From: Chitinophaga pinensis
Lineage (GTDB): Bacteria > Bacteroidota > Bacteroidia > Chitinophagales > Chitinophagaceae
Assembly: GCA_945872815.1 (NCBI GenBank)
Contig: CAMCAY010000019.1
Location: 1 to 37,267, forward strand
Direction: 5' to 3'
DNA: 37,267 bases
In this document: piece by piece, positions 17,292 to 25,543 of the stretch
Position numbering within the stretch: the first letter of the stretch is position 1
Layout: every line of letters starts with the position of its first letter
Translations under genes and position numbers: made by a program
Notes under the pieces: generated by a model
Told to the model about the DNA's origin: nothing
Databases searched by the model: none
Seen by the model: only the letters and a program-made list of their open reading frames with translations

Positions 17292-18050
17292 ATGAAGCAA
17301 AACACCATTTTAGTTACTCAGGCCCGAATGGGAAGTACAAGGTTACCCGGTAAGGTTTTGTATAATGTTTGTGGGAAAGAACTTTTACGGATACATTTGG
17401 ATAGACTAAGAGGTTGTAAAAATATCTCAGAGATCATAGTAGCTACGACTTCAAATGCTGGGGATAATATTATCTTCGAACATGCTAAAAATTGGCAATA
17501 CAAGGTTTTCAGGGGTTCAGAAAATGATGTTTTGGACCGTTATTACCAGGCAGTTAAAGATCAAAAATCCGAATGGGTAGTAAGAGTAACATCTGACTGT
17601 CCGTTATTGGATCCAATTCTTGTTGATAAGGTAATTGAATTTGCTCAAAACAACGGAGTAGATTATTGTTCGAATACATTGATTGAACAATTTCCTGATG
17701 GGCAGGATGTGGAGGTTTTTACTTTTAATGCATTAGAGAGGGCTTGGAAAGAATCCAAAAAACTATCTGAAAGAGAACACGTCACTCCATACATTAAAAA
17801 TAATTCTAGTTTTTTAGGGCAGTACTCTTTCAATGCTATTAATTATCCGGCACCGGCTGATTATTCAGATATCAGGATGACGGTTGATGAGGATAAGGAT
17901 ATAAAACTAGTGGAGCATTTGATCAGCAAATTGGGTTTTGAAAAGAGTTGGATTGAATACACTAATTATATTATTGAACATAAATTATTTGATATCAACA
18001 AAGGTATTATCAGAAATGAAGGATTGTTAAAATCAATAATGAAAGACTAA
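17292..18050 (+). CDS. SpsF-type cytidylyltransferase (first copy)
   Basis: This 252-residue protein belongs to the SpsF group of CMP-sugar synthetase-like enzymes. It has the nucleotide-binding motif QARMGSTRLPGKV (10-22), RGSENDVLDRY and the metal-site motif RVTSDCPLLDP (98-108). SpsF/PseF-like proteins are usually assigned to CMP activation of nonulosonic acids, and the NeuB-like synthase is two genes away. A second, clearly different copy is at 21657. The two may have different substrates, or one may act on another sugar. The gene starts after a 72-base AT-rich gap holding two palindromes (17224-17235 and 17252-17267) and ends two bases before the aminotransferase. Confidence 0.83.
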   Translation: MKQNTILVTQARMGSTRLPGKVLYNVCGKELLRIHLDRLRGCKNISEIIVATTSNAGDNIIFEHAKNWQYKVFRGSENDVLDRYYQAVKDQKSEWVVRVTSDCPLLDPILVDKVIEFAQNNGVDYCSNTLIEQFPDGQDVEVFTFNALERAWKESKKLSEREHVTPYIKNNSSFLGQYSFNAINYPAPADYSDIRMTVDEDKDIKLVEHLISKLGFEKSWIEYTNYIIEHKLFDINKGIIRNEGLLKSIMKD

Positions 18051-18052
18051 AC

Positions 18053-19357
18053 ATGGGAAAGGGTCAAGAATTATACAATAAGGCAAAAAATCTTATACCT
18101 GGGGGAACTATGCTCCTTTCAAAGAGACCGGAAATGTTTTTACCTGATCTTTGGCCATCTTATTTTTCCAAGGCAAAAGGCTGTAAAGTTTGGGATCTAG
18201 ACGGTAAGGAATATTTAGATCTTTCCATTATGGGTATAGGGACGAATATTTTAGGATATGGTAACGAAGAGGTTGATGAAGCAGTGATGAAGACTGTCAC
18301 AGATGGTAACATGTCGACTTTGAATTGTCCTGAGGAAGTTTACCTCGCAGAGCGGCTTACTGAGCTCCACCCATGGGCAGATATGGTTCGGTTTGCCCGA
18401 AGTGGCGGGGAGGCCAACGCAATTGCGATAAGAATTGCAAGAGCTGCATCAGGCAAAGATAAGGTTGCTATATGCGGTTATCATGGATGGCACGACTGGT
18501 ATCTGTCCTCAAATCTCAACGATAAAGGTAACTTGGCTACTCATTTATTACCAGGCCTTGATCCTCTGGGTGTACCTCAGGATTTAAAAAATTTAGTATT
18601 CCCTTTTTCATACAATAAATTCGAGGAACTGGTTACTCTAACTAATACCCATGATATTGGGGTAATTAAAATGGAAGTTTCACGTAATTTTGGACCTGAA
18701 GATGACTTCTTGATGAAAGTCCGAAAATTAGCAACTGAAAAAAATATTATTCTGATTTTCGACGAATGTACTTCAGGTTTCCGTCAGACTTTTGGTGGTC
18801 TTCATAAGATGTATGGTGTTGAACCGGATATGGCTATGTTCGGGAAAGCTCTGGGGAATGGATATGCGATTACAGCTGTTATTGGAAAAAGAGAGATTAT
18901 GCAGGCGGCACAAAAAACCTTTATCAGCAGCACATTCTGGACAGAGCGAATTGGACCCACAGCCGCACTAAAGACTCTTGAAGTAATGGAACAACTTAAA
19001 TCTTGGGAAGTGATTACAGCCAAAGGGAATAAAGTGGCAGAAAATTGGAGCAAACTGGCAGAAAAAAATGAACTTTCCATAACAATTTCTGGAATATCTG
19101 CACTAATCTCTTTCAACTTTAATAGCCCCAATGCTTTGGCTTATAAGACTCTCATAACACAGGAAATGTTGAAAAAAGGATACCTAGCTTCTAATAGCAT
19201 TTACTCCTGTACTGAACACACTGACGAGATTCTGGATAATTATTTTGAAGAACTTTCAAAAATATTTATAATTATTAAAGAGTGTGAAATGGGACGTGAT
19301 GTGATGGCTTTATTGGATGGACCAATTTGTCATGCCGGGTTCAAACGATTAAACTAA
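18053..19357 (+). CDS. Class III PLP aminotransferase (glutamate-1-semialdehyde aminomutase-like)
   Basis: This 434-residue enzyme has the class III fold: RSGGEANAIAIRIAR (116-130), YHGWHDWY (143-150), FDECTSGFR with the PLP-binding Asp237, and Schiff-base Lys265 in MFGKALGNGYAI. The resemblance is to HemL, but HemL is a housekeeping gene, whereas this copy lies between a cytidylyltransferase and a NeuB-like synthase. I infer that it aminates a sugar aldehyde or ketone for the nonulosonic acid. It would be a second aminotransferase beside the DegT enzyme at 24263, so the product may carry an extra amino group. Class III enzymes often use terminal aldehydes or amines, so a chain-end amino group is conceivable. 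The substrate is unknown. Confidence 0.82.
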   Translation: MGKGQELYNKAKNLIPGGTMLLSKRPEMFLPDLWPSYFSKAKGCKVWDLDGKEYLDLSIMGIGTNILGYGNEEVDEAVMKTVTDGNMSTLNCPEEVYLAERLTELHPWADMVRFARSGGEANAIAIRIARAASGKDKVAICGYHGWHDWYLSSNLNDKGNLATHLLPGLDPLGVPQDLKNLVFPFSYNKFEELVTLTNTHDIGVIKMEVSRNFGPEDDFLMKVRKLATEKNIILIFDECTSGFRQTFGGLHKMYGVEPDMAMFGKALGNGYAITAVIGKREIMQAAQKTFISSTFWTERIGPTAALKTLEVMEQLKSWEVITAKGNKVAENWSKLAEKNELSITISGISALISFNFNSPNALAYKTLITQEMLKKGYLASNSIYSCTEHTDEILDNYFEELSKIFIIIKECEMGRDVMALLDGPICHAGFKRLN

Positions 19358-19388
19358 TATTTAAATTTATAAAACTAAGATTAATCTC

Positions 19389-20453
19389 ATGAAAAGTAGA
19401 TTTCCCAAAGAAATAAAAATAGGTAGCAGAATGGTTGGAGAAGGTCATCCTGCCTATATAATTGCCGAGATCGGAGCAAATTTTGATAATGATATTGATA
19501 AGGCTAAACGATTAATTGATGCTGCCAAAGATTGCGGTGCCGATTGTGCGAAGTTTCAAAGCTTTTTAGCAGAGAAGATTGTATCAGAAAAAGGGTTTGC
19601 CAGTATGCAATTAAAAGGGGTTCATGGTTCATGGGGCCGGCCTGTTCACGAAATATTTAGAGAAGCTGAATTTCCAAGAGAATGGCATAAAGAAATTTCT
19701 GATTACTGCAATAAAATAGGAATTGATTTTTCAACCTCCCCATATGATTTCGAAGCTGTGGATTTATGTATGGAGCTTGATGTTCCATTCATTAAAATTG
19801 GTTCGGGAGATATTACCTGGCTCGAAATGCTGGAATATATTGCCCGTAAAAATAAACCTATGATTCTTGCAACAGGCGATGCGACCATGTCTGAGATAGA
19901 TGAAGCAATAAGTACTATTGAAGCAACAGATAATAACCAACTGATTTTATTGCAATGTATTACAAACTATCCATCAAAAATTGAAAGCGCCAATATCAAT
20001 GTATTGAAGACCTATCAAACAGCATTTAATATATTAACAGGATATTCTGATCACTCTCCAGGTCCAGTTGTAACCTTAGGGTCTATTGCTTTGGGCGGTA
20101 TAGTAATTGAAAAACACTTTACTTTAAATAACCAGGACGCTGGTCCTGATCATCCACATTCCATGGATGTCAATGAATTCAAACGCATGGTGAACTATGT
20201 ACGTGAACTTGAAGCTGCAATGGGCTCTACTAGAAAAGTTGTTGTAGAAGAAGAAGCTGAGACAGTAATAGTTCAAAGACGTGGTCTATATACAACAAAA
20301 TCTCTTCCTAAGGGAACGATTATTGGAAAAGGAGATGTGGTTGAACTCAGACCGGCATTGGGTATTGCTCCAAAATATAAGGAGTTTGTTATCGGTCGTA
20401 CAACTTCAAGGGATATTGAAGCAGATTCGCCAATTCAGTGGTCAGATTTGTAG
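19389..20453 (+). CDS. Nonulosonic acid synthase (NeuB/PseI/LegI family)
   Basis: This 354-residue enzyme condenses phosphoenolpyruvate with a six-carbon amino sugar to make a nine-carbon ulosonic acid. The TIM-barrel part shows AEIGANF (26-32), AKFQSF (54-59), IKIGSGD and GYSDHS, all conserved in NeuB. A C-terminal SAF (antifreeze-like) domain occupies about residues 290-354 (RRGLYTTKSLPKG). Domain order and length match the family. With the PseB-like dehydratase upstream, a pseudaminic-type product is most likely, but sequence motifs do not separate NeuB, PseI and LegI with certainty. The next gene starts one base after the stop, which suggests coupling. Confidence 0.92.
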   Translation: MKSRFPKEIKIGSRMVGEGHPAYIIAEIGANFDNDIDKAKRLIDAAKDCGADCAKFQSFLAEKIVSEKGFASMQLKGVHGSWGRPVHEIFREAEFPREWHKEISDYCNKIGIDFSTSPYDFEAVDLCMELDVPFIKIGSGDITWLEMLEYIARKNKPMILATGDATMSEIDEAISTIEATDNNQLILLQCITNYPSKIESANINVLKTYQTAFNILTGYSDHSPGPVVTLGSIALGGIVIEKHFTLNNQDAGPDHPHSMDVNEFKRMVNYVRELEAAMGSTRKVVVEEEAETVIVQRRGLYTTKSLPKGTIIGKGDVVELRPALGIAPKYKEFVIGRTTSRDIEADSPIQWSDL

Positions 20454-20454
20454 A

Positions 20455-21039
20455 ATGACGAATAAAGAAAAATTTATAGTATTGGTTGATAATGATTGTA
20501 CCAAAGTTTCAGATGCAATTATTCTTCTAGAGGGCGACGGCTTAAACCGTTATCAGCACGCTATTGATCTTTACAACCAGGGTTTTGCTGACTTTATAGT
20601 ATTTAGTGGTGGAATTACCAATTATGAATATGGGAGTTTCCCATTTAAAGATGTTGTTCCGCATATTTTGAAAACCGGATTTCCAGCGGATAAATTAATA
20701 CATGAAGACCGCTCGCTTAATACCAGGGAACAAGCAGTTGAAATTGTGAAACTGGCAAAAACTAATAACTGGAAACGACTTATTCTTGTTGCATCAAACG
20801 AGCACCAATACAGAGCCTACTTGACATTTTTGAAGGAGGTGCTTGCATCGGATGTGCCTCTCATTCTGTATAATTCACCTGTTAAGACCTTGAAATGGTT
20901 CGAAGAAACAGGTTGGGGCTTAAGATTTATTCGTCTTGAATCTGAATTTGAAAAGATTGATACTTACACAGGTTTAGGTCATCTAGCAACATTTGAAGAA
21001 GCTATTTATTATCAAAAATGGAAAGAGGAACAAGCATAG
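20455..21039 (+). CDS. DUF218 / YdcF-like protein
   Basis: This 194-residue protein resembles the DUF218 (YdcF/SanA/ElyC) family: AIILLEGDGLNRYQHA near the start, VFSGGITN, EDRSLNTREQA (the conserved E..S.nT.ena motif) and LVASNEHQYRA. Members have a Rossmann-like fold and bind nucleotides; ElyC acts on undecaprenyl-linked envelope synthesis, but most are of unknown function. Here there is no membrane helix, so it is cytoplasmic. I chose ATG 20455, one base after the NeuB-like stop; the open frame upstream to 20281 is only the NeuB gene in another frame. Its place between the synthase and a second cytidylyltransferase suggests a job in nonulosonic acid metabolism, not cell-wall housekeeping. 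Confidence 0.8.
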   Translation: MTNKEKFIVLVDNDCTKVSDAIILLEGDGLNRYQHAIDLYNQGFADFIVFSGGITNYEYGSFPFKDVVPHILKTGFPADKLIHEDRSLNTREQAVEIVKLAKTNNWKRLILVASNEHQYRAYLTFLKEVLASDVPLILYNSPVKTLKWFEETGWGLRFIRLESEFEKIDTYTGLGHLATFEEAIYYQKWKEEQA

Positions 21040-21647
21040 AGGAGGCAAAAGAGATTTTCGGAAAAGGTTTGATTGGCCCCGATGAATTGCTTAAATATTC
21101 GAAACAAATGGGTGTTAATATGCCTGCAAAGATTCCGAATATCCCTTATAATCTATCAGAATTAAGAGAACGTTCTGAAGACTATTTGCTGATTCTGGGT
21201 ACTTCCACAATCTCATCCGGTGATCCACTTTCACTACTTTCCCTGAGGACTCATTTTGGAGTTGATCCAAATGTGTCTGAACCATGTTTTTATAATCAGG
21301 ACTGGTATTTGAACGAAAAATTTATGACTGATCAGCTTTCCAATGATTGGTACATTATAAGAAAGTCTGTATTTCAAGATTCCAGAGCACAAAATCCGGA
21401 ACAAATGAGTGATGACTTTAATTTACCTTCAGCTGTTCAATGTGCTTTTGCCTTTTTTATGAATTTCTTTAATACTGGAGAGTATTTGTGGAGACATGAT
21501 TTTGTTTGGTGTAATGATAAAGATCACAATGGTGACAGAATCTATGTTGGCAAGTATCATGATATTACAGGAATAAACAATAATGGATTTAGTATACACA
21601 GGCACCTTGCTTTGAGGCAGTGGTATGGGTTTATTGACACAATATAA
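21018..21647 (+). CDS. Uncharacterised protein of the nonulosonic acid cluster
   Basis: I do not recognise this 209-residue protein. It is soluble, with no signal peptide and many aromatic residues. Features seen are an N-terminal helix-like segment EEAKEIFGKGLIGPDEL (residues 8-24), a central hydrophobic strand YLLILGTSTIS, and a Trp/His/Asp-rich C-terminal part (WRHDFVWCNDKDHNGDRIYV, then HRHLALRQWYGF) that could hold a metal or a sugar. It overlaps the DUF218 gene by 22 bases and ends 9 bases before the second SpsF gene, so it is almost certainly a real, co-translated gene. The ATG at 21018 is preferred because the IFGKGLIGPDEL segment would be lost from later starts. Confidence 0.7.
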   Translation: MERGTSIEEAKEIFGKGLIGPDELLKYSKQMGVNMPAKIPNIPYNLSELRERSEDYLLILGTSTISSGDPLSLLSLRTHFGVDPNVSEPCFYNQDWYLNEKFMTDQLSNDWYIIRKSVFQDSRAQNPEQMSDDFNLPSAVQCAFAFFMNFFNTGEYLWRHDFVWCNDKDHNGDRIYVGKYHDITGINNNGFSIHRHLALRQWYGFIDTI

Positions 21648-21656
21648 AATTGCAGA

Positions 21657-22391
21657 ATGAAAATCGTTGCAACAATTGAGGCTCGAATGACATCGAGCCG
21701 CTTACCCGGAAAAGTATTGCTTACAGCTTCTGGTATTCCAATGCTTCAGCATTTGGTAAATCGTCTTCGCGCTGTACCGTCTTTAGATGGAATCGTTCTT
21801 GCAACAACTACCAATGAAACAGATGATGCACTTGAATCCTTTGCATTAAAAATGGGTATAAATTGTTTCAGGGGTAGTGAAGAAGATGTAATGAGCAGGG
21901 TAATAGGTGCTGCAGCATCAGTAAATGCAGATTTAGTGGTTGAAATTACAGGCGATTGCCCTATTATTGATCCAAAGATAATTGAACAAACAATAAGGAT
22001 GTATCATGCAAACCCTGCGGATTATGTCAGTAACGCACACATCAGAAGTTATCCTGACGGAATGGATACTCAGGTATTCTTACTCGAAACACTTAAGCAT
22101 TCTGCCAGCATGACCGAAGACCAGCTTGATCATGAACATGTGACTCTTCACATCAGAAATCATCCAGAGATTTTTAGACATATTCATCTAGTTGCACCAC
22201 CTGAGCTGCATTGGCCAAATTTAGGACTGACTCTTGATGAACCTGCAGACTATGAATTACTCAAGCGTATTATAGAACATTTTGAAAATACAAACCCCCT
22301 ATTTAGTTGTCTTGATGTGATTAGATTATTAAGAGAAAAGCCGGAATGGGTTGCAATCAACCAAGAAGTTCTGCGTAAGGGTGATAATTAA
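21657..22391 (+). CDS. SpsF-type cytidylyltransferase (second copy)
   Basis: This 244-residue enzyme has the same family motifs as the gene at 17292, in diverged form: EARMTSSRLPGKV (8-20), RGSEEDVMSRV and EITGDCPIIDP (96-106). It should transfer CMP from CTP to a sugar acid or a related sugar. The two SpsF copies differ through most of their length, so this looks like an old duplication or separate acquisition, not a recent copy. It is the nearer of the two to the possible GT-B protein at 22397 and to the oxidoreductase/DegT pair. Which of the two activates the nine-carbon acid cannot be decided by sequence. Confidence 0.83.
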   Translation: MKIVATIEARMTSSRLPGKVLLTASGIPMLQHLVNRLRAVPSLDGIVLATTTNETDDALESFALKMGINCFRGSEEDVMSRVIGAAASVNADLVVEITGDCPIIDPKIIEQTIRMYHANPADYVSNAHIRSYPDGMDTQVFLLETLKHSASMTEDQLDHEHVTLHIRNHPEIFRHIHLVAPPELHWPNLGLTLDEPADYELLKRIIEHFENTNPLFSCLDVIRLLREKPEWVAINQEVLRKGDN

Positions 22392-22396
22392 CAAAG

Positions 22397-23287
22397 ATGG
22401 TAGCTTTAGTATGTCATGATGCCGGGGGAGCCGAAATAATAAGTAGTTGGGCCAAACTTCAATCAGAAGAATATTGTAGGGTAACGGAAGGGCCTGCCAT
22501 TAAAATATTTGATCGAAAACTAGGTATTTGTGAATCTTTAGATCTTGAACAGGCAATTCAGAAATCTGATTGGTTGTTATGTGGAACAAGCTGGCAGTCT
22601 GATTTGGAGAAGAGAGCAGTAACTCTTGGCAGACGAAGCGGGAAAAAGGTTATTTCATTCATTGATCATTGGGTTAATTATCCTGAACGATTTATAATTG
22701 ATGGCAGATTAATTTTACCCGACGAAATTTGGGTTGGTGATATTGATGCGGAGATAATAGCTGCAAATTTATTTCCAGTTACACCTATTGTCCTTCAAAA
22801 CAACCCCTACTTTTCGGAACTGAAGGCTCAACTTGAAAATATTAGCAGAGCTCAAACTGAAAAGGATTTAAAAACCATTCTTTATGTTTGTGAACCCATC
22901 AGGGACCATGCCTTACTTCAGCATGGTGATGAATATTATTGGGGTTATACTGAAGTAGAGGCTTTAAATTTTTTTCTTGAAAATGTTCCTGTTTTAGGGG
23001 TTAAAGTAAAGGAGATAAAAGTTAGACCACACCCTTCAGAAGAACCTTCAAAATACTTTTGGAGTTCGGCAAATCAGAATTTTAATGTAGTGATTGGAGG
23101 CAAAAGATCTTTACTTGAGGAAATCGTAGCTGCAGACATCGTTGTCGGATGTGAATCAATGGCTATGGTAGTTGCTTTACTTGATCATAAACGAGTTATA
23201 AGTTCTATACCTCCAGGAGGCAAAGCGTGTGGGCTACCACAGAAAGCAATTGAGCATTTGCAAAATTTAGTTAAGAATATCGAATAA
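22397..23287 (+). CDS. Possible GT-B-fold glycosyltransferase or sugar-nucleotide hydrolase
   Basis: I cannot place this 296-residue soluble protein in a named family. It starts ALVCHDAGGAEI, which resembles the glycine loop at the start of a GT-B N-terminal domain. Later parts look like the C-terminal GT-B half: ILYVCEP (161-167), RPHPSEEPS (210-218) and AADIVVGCESMAMV (245-258). The HP motif followed by a Ser-containing motif recalls sialyltransferases and Kdo transferases, and also PseG-type UDP-sugar hydrolases, which share the fold. The cluster lacks a clear PseG or NeuC, so a hydrolase replacing PseG is attractive; a transferase for the nonulosonic acid is the alternative. It starts 5 bases after the SpsF stop and ends 7 bases before the oxidoreductase. 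Confidence 0.6.
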   Translation: MVALVCHDAGGAEIISSWAKLQSEEYCRVTEGPAIKIFDRKLGICESLDLEQAIQKSDWLLCGTSWQSDLEKRAVTLGRRSGKKVISFIDHWVNYPERFIIDGRLILPDEIWVGDIDAEIIAANLFPVTPIVLQNNPYFSELKAQLENISRAQTEKDLKTILYVCEPIRDHALLQHGDEYYWGYTEVEALNFFLENVPVLGVKVKEIKVRPHPSEEPSKYFWSSANQNFNVVIGGKRSLLEEIVAADIVVGCESMAMVVALLDHKRVISSIPPGGKACGLPQKAIEHLQNLVKNIE

Positions 23288-23294
23288 TATTTGA

Positions 23295-24266
23295 ATGGTT
23301 AGAGGTAGTTTGATTATCGGACTCGGACAAATTGGGATGGAATATGACATTGATATTCCTGTTGATAAATCTGTCTTTACACATGCTCGGGCATTTTCAA
23401 GCCATCAGGAGTTCGAACTTTTAGGTGCAGTTGACCCTTCAAGTGCAAAACGATCCCGTTTTAACCAAAAATATAATAAGCCAGCCTTCTCAGACCTTAC
23501 AGAAGCCTTGCAACATACAGATCCCCAAATAATTGTAATTGCTTCACCCACGAATAATCATAAGACTATTCTGGAGGAGGTCCTTAATCTCTGTAAACCA
23601 ATAGCTATAATTTGTGAAAAGCCTTTATCTTATGATATCGAACATGCGAGGTCAATGATCGACCTTTGTGAGAAGGAAGGAGTTAAACTTTTTGTGAATT
23701 ACATGCGTCGATCAGATCTAGGGGTTATTGAAGTCAAGGATCGTATCAGTAAAGGTTTAATAGCCGGACCATTTAAAGGAGTAGCATGGTATTCCAAGGG
23801 ATTTTTGCATAACGGCTCACATTTTTTTAATTTATTAGAGTTTTGGTTGGGCGAATATCAAAGCGCTAAATTAATTTCTAAGGGGCGACTTTGGAATAGA
23901 CAGGATACAGAACCTGATATTTTTGTAGAGTTCGAATTGGGTAGCATTACCTTTCTTGCTGCCTGGGAAGAATCATTTTCACATTATACGATAGAACTTT
24001 TAAGTCACTCAGGGCGCCTACGTTATGAAAAAGGGGGTGAACTAATAACCTGGCAGGCAACTCATCCTGATCCGAGTTTTCAAGGATATAGAAGCTTGAA
24101 GGATCCGCCAGAAATAATACAAAATTCAATGGACCGTTATCAATTACAAGTAACAGAACAGTTGTCAAGGGCACTCAATGGAAAAACATCCTCAATTTGT
24201 ACGGGGCATGAGGGACTGAAGACACTTGAATGCATGAATCAAATTATTAAAAATATGCAAGTATGA
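23295..24266 (+). CDS. Gfo/Idh/MocA-family oxidoreductase
   Basis: This 323-residue NAD(P)-dependent oxidoreductase has the Rossmann motif GLGQIG (9-14), ASPTNNHK (83-90) and the EKPL motif (108-111). The C-terminal half contains GSHFFNLLEFWLG, with the conserved His. It overlaps the following DegT aminotransferase by four bases (ATGA). A sugar oxidoreductase coupled to a DegT enzyme usually makes a keto sugar that is then aminated, as in the WbpB/WbpE pair earlier in this window. I infer that these two genes together put an amino group on the nonulosonic acid precursor. It is unlike the WbpB-like gene at 7674 outside the family motifs. Confidence 0.83.
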   Translation: MVRGSLIIGLGQIGMEYDIDIPVDKSVFTHARAFSSHQEFELLGAVDPSSAKRSRFNQKYNKPAFSDLTEALQHTDPQIIVIASPTNNHKTILEEVLNLCKPIAIICEKPLSYDIEHARSMIDLCEKEGVKLFVNYMRRSDLGVIEVKDRISKGLIAGPFKGVAWYSKGFLHNGSHFFNLLEFWLGEYQSAKLISKGRLWNRQDTEPDIFVEFELGSITFLAAWEESFSHYTIELLSHSGRLRYEKGGELITWQATHPDPSFQGYRSLKDPPEIIQNSMDRYQLQVTEQLSRALNGKTSSICTGHEGLKTLECMNQIIKNMQV

Positions 24267-25543
24267 CATCAGAAAAACTCGCCCTTCATGGAGGGGCAAA
24301 AACAATTGACAAACCTTTTAAACGGTACAATCCGATAGGAAAGGATGAAGTCGAAGCAGCTAAAGCTGTTGTTGAATCAGGTGTTTTGTCAAAGTTTCTT
24401 GGCTGCTGGGATGAAGATTTTTATGGTGGGCCCAAAGTTCAGGAGTTTGAGCGTGAATGTGAAAAATATTTTGGTGTAAAACACGCAGTAACTGTAAATT
24501 CATGGACATCAGGCCTAGTAGCTGCTGTTGGTGCTATAGGGATCGAACCCGGTGACGAAATAATTGTATCACCTTGGACAATGTGTGCTAGTGCAACCGC
24601 AATTCTTCATTGGAATGCAATTCCTGTATTTGCTGACATAGAGCGTGATACTTTTAATCTTGATCCGAAATCTGTTGAGGCGAATATTACACCTTACACA
24701 AAAGCTATTATGGCAATAGATATTTTTGGTCATTCATGTGATATTGATGCATTAATGGAGATAGCAAAGCGACATGACCTGAAGGTAATCACTGATACTG
24801 CTCAGGCCCCTGGAACTTTTAATAAAGGAAGGGTAACAGGTACATTATCTCATGTTGGTGGTTATAGTCTAAATTACCACAAACATATTCATACAGGAGA
24901 GGGAGGAATTCTAGTAACTAACGATGATGTAATATTTGAACGCCTTCAACTGATTCGTAATCATGCCGAGGCGGTTGTTAAAGATAAGGGTGTTCAAAAT
25001 TTAAGCAATATGATTGGACATAATTTTCGCTTGGGAGAAATTGAGTGCGCAATTGGTTTGAGTCAGTTGAAGAAACTTAAAGGGTTTGTCGAAAGTAGAC
25101 AAGCAGCAGCAGAAAGGTTAGCGGCTGGTTTAAAGGAACTAAAAGGTCTTCGTACACCTGTTATCAAAGATGGGGTTACACATGCTTATTATATGTTCCC
25201 AATGGTACTCGATTGCGATATCTTAGGAGTTGCCCGAAATCAAATATTTAATGCTTTAGAAGCAGAAGGTGTTACTGGGTTAGCTGTTGGATATGCAAAC
25301 GTGCATTTGCTCCCCTTGTATCAGAAAAAAATAGCTTATGGTTCAAAAGGGTTTCCATGGTCCTCAGATATTTGTAAACGCGAGGTAAATTATGCTAAAG
25401 GGATTTGTCCAGTCGCAGAGGAGTTGCATGAAAGAAGTTATTTGGGTTACGAAATGTGCCTGAACGAATTAGAAAATAATGATATTGATCTTATAATTGC
25501 AGCTTTCAAAAAAGTATGGGCAAATTTGGATACACTTAAATAA
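24263..25543 (+). CDS. PLP-dependent sugar aminotransferase (DegT family) of the nonulosonic acid cluster
   Basis: This 426-residue aminotransferase shows PLP-contacting Asp178 in TDTAQAPG, and Schiff-base Lys207 in NYHKHIHTGEGG. The HTGEGG end of that motif is typical of sugar 4-aminotransferases such as PseC and DesI-type enzymes. The sequence SWTSGLVAA (80-88) aligns with the phosphate-binding loop. It is about 40 residues longer than PseC because of an N-terminal region that includes CWDEDFYGGP and a longer C terminus. It likely aminates the 4-keto-6-deoxy sugar made by the PseB-like enzyme, or a keto group made by the coupled oxidoreductase. The next gene begins at its stop codon (TAATG). 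Confidence 0.87.
   Translation: MTSEKLALHGGAKTIDKPFKRYNPIGKDEVEAAKAVVESGVLSKFLGCWDEDFYGGPKVQEFERECEKYFGVKHAVTVNSWTSGLVAAVGAIGIEPGDEIIVSPWTMCASATAILHWNAIPVFADIERDTFNLDPKSVEANITPYTKAIMAIDIFGHSCDIDALMEIAKRHDLKVITDTAQAPGTFNKGRVTGTLSHVGGYSLNYHKHIHTGEGGILVTNDDVIFERLQLIRNHAEAVVKDKGVQNLSNMIGHNFRLGEIECAIGLSQLKKLKGFVESRQAAAERLAAGLKELKGLRTPVIKDGVTHAYYMFPMVLDCDILGVARNQIFNALEAEGVTGLAVGYANVHLLPLYQKKIAYGSKGFPWSSDICKREVNYAKGICPVAEELHERSYLGYEMCLNELENNDIDLIIAAFKKVWANLDTLK

Noticed and set aside
20281..20454. Longer start for the DUF218 protein at 20281
   Set aside because: This part overlaps the SAF domain of the NeuB-like gene in another frame and has no similarity to the DUF218 N terminus; ATG 20455 fits.
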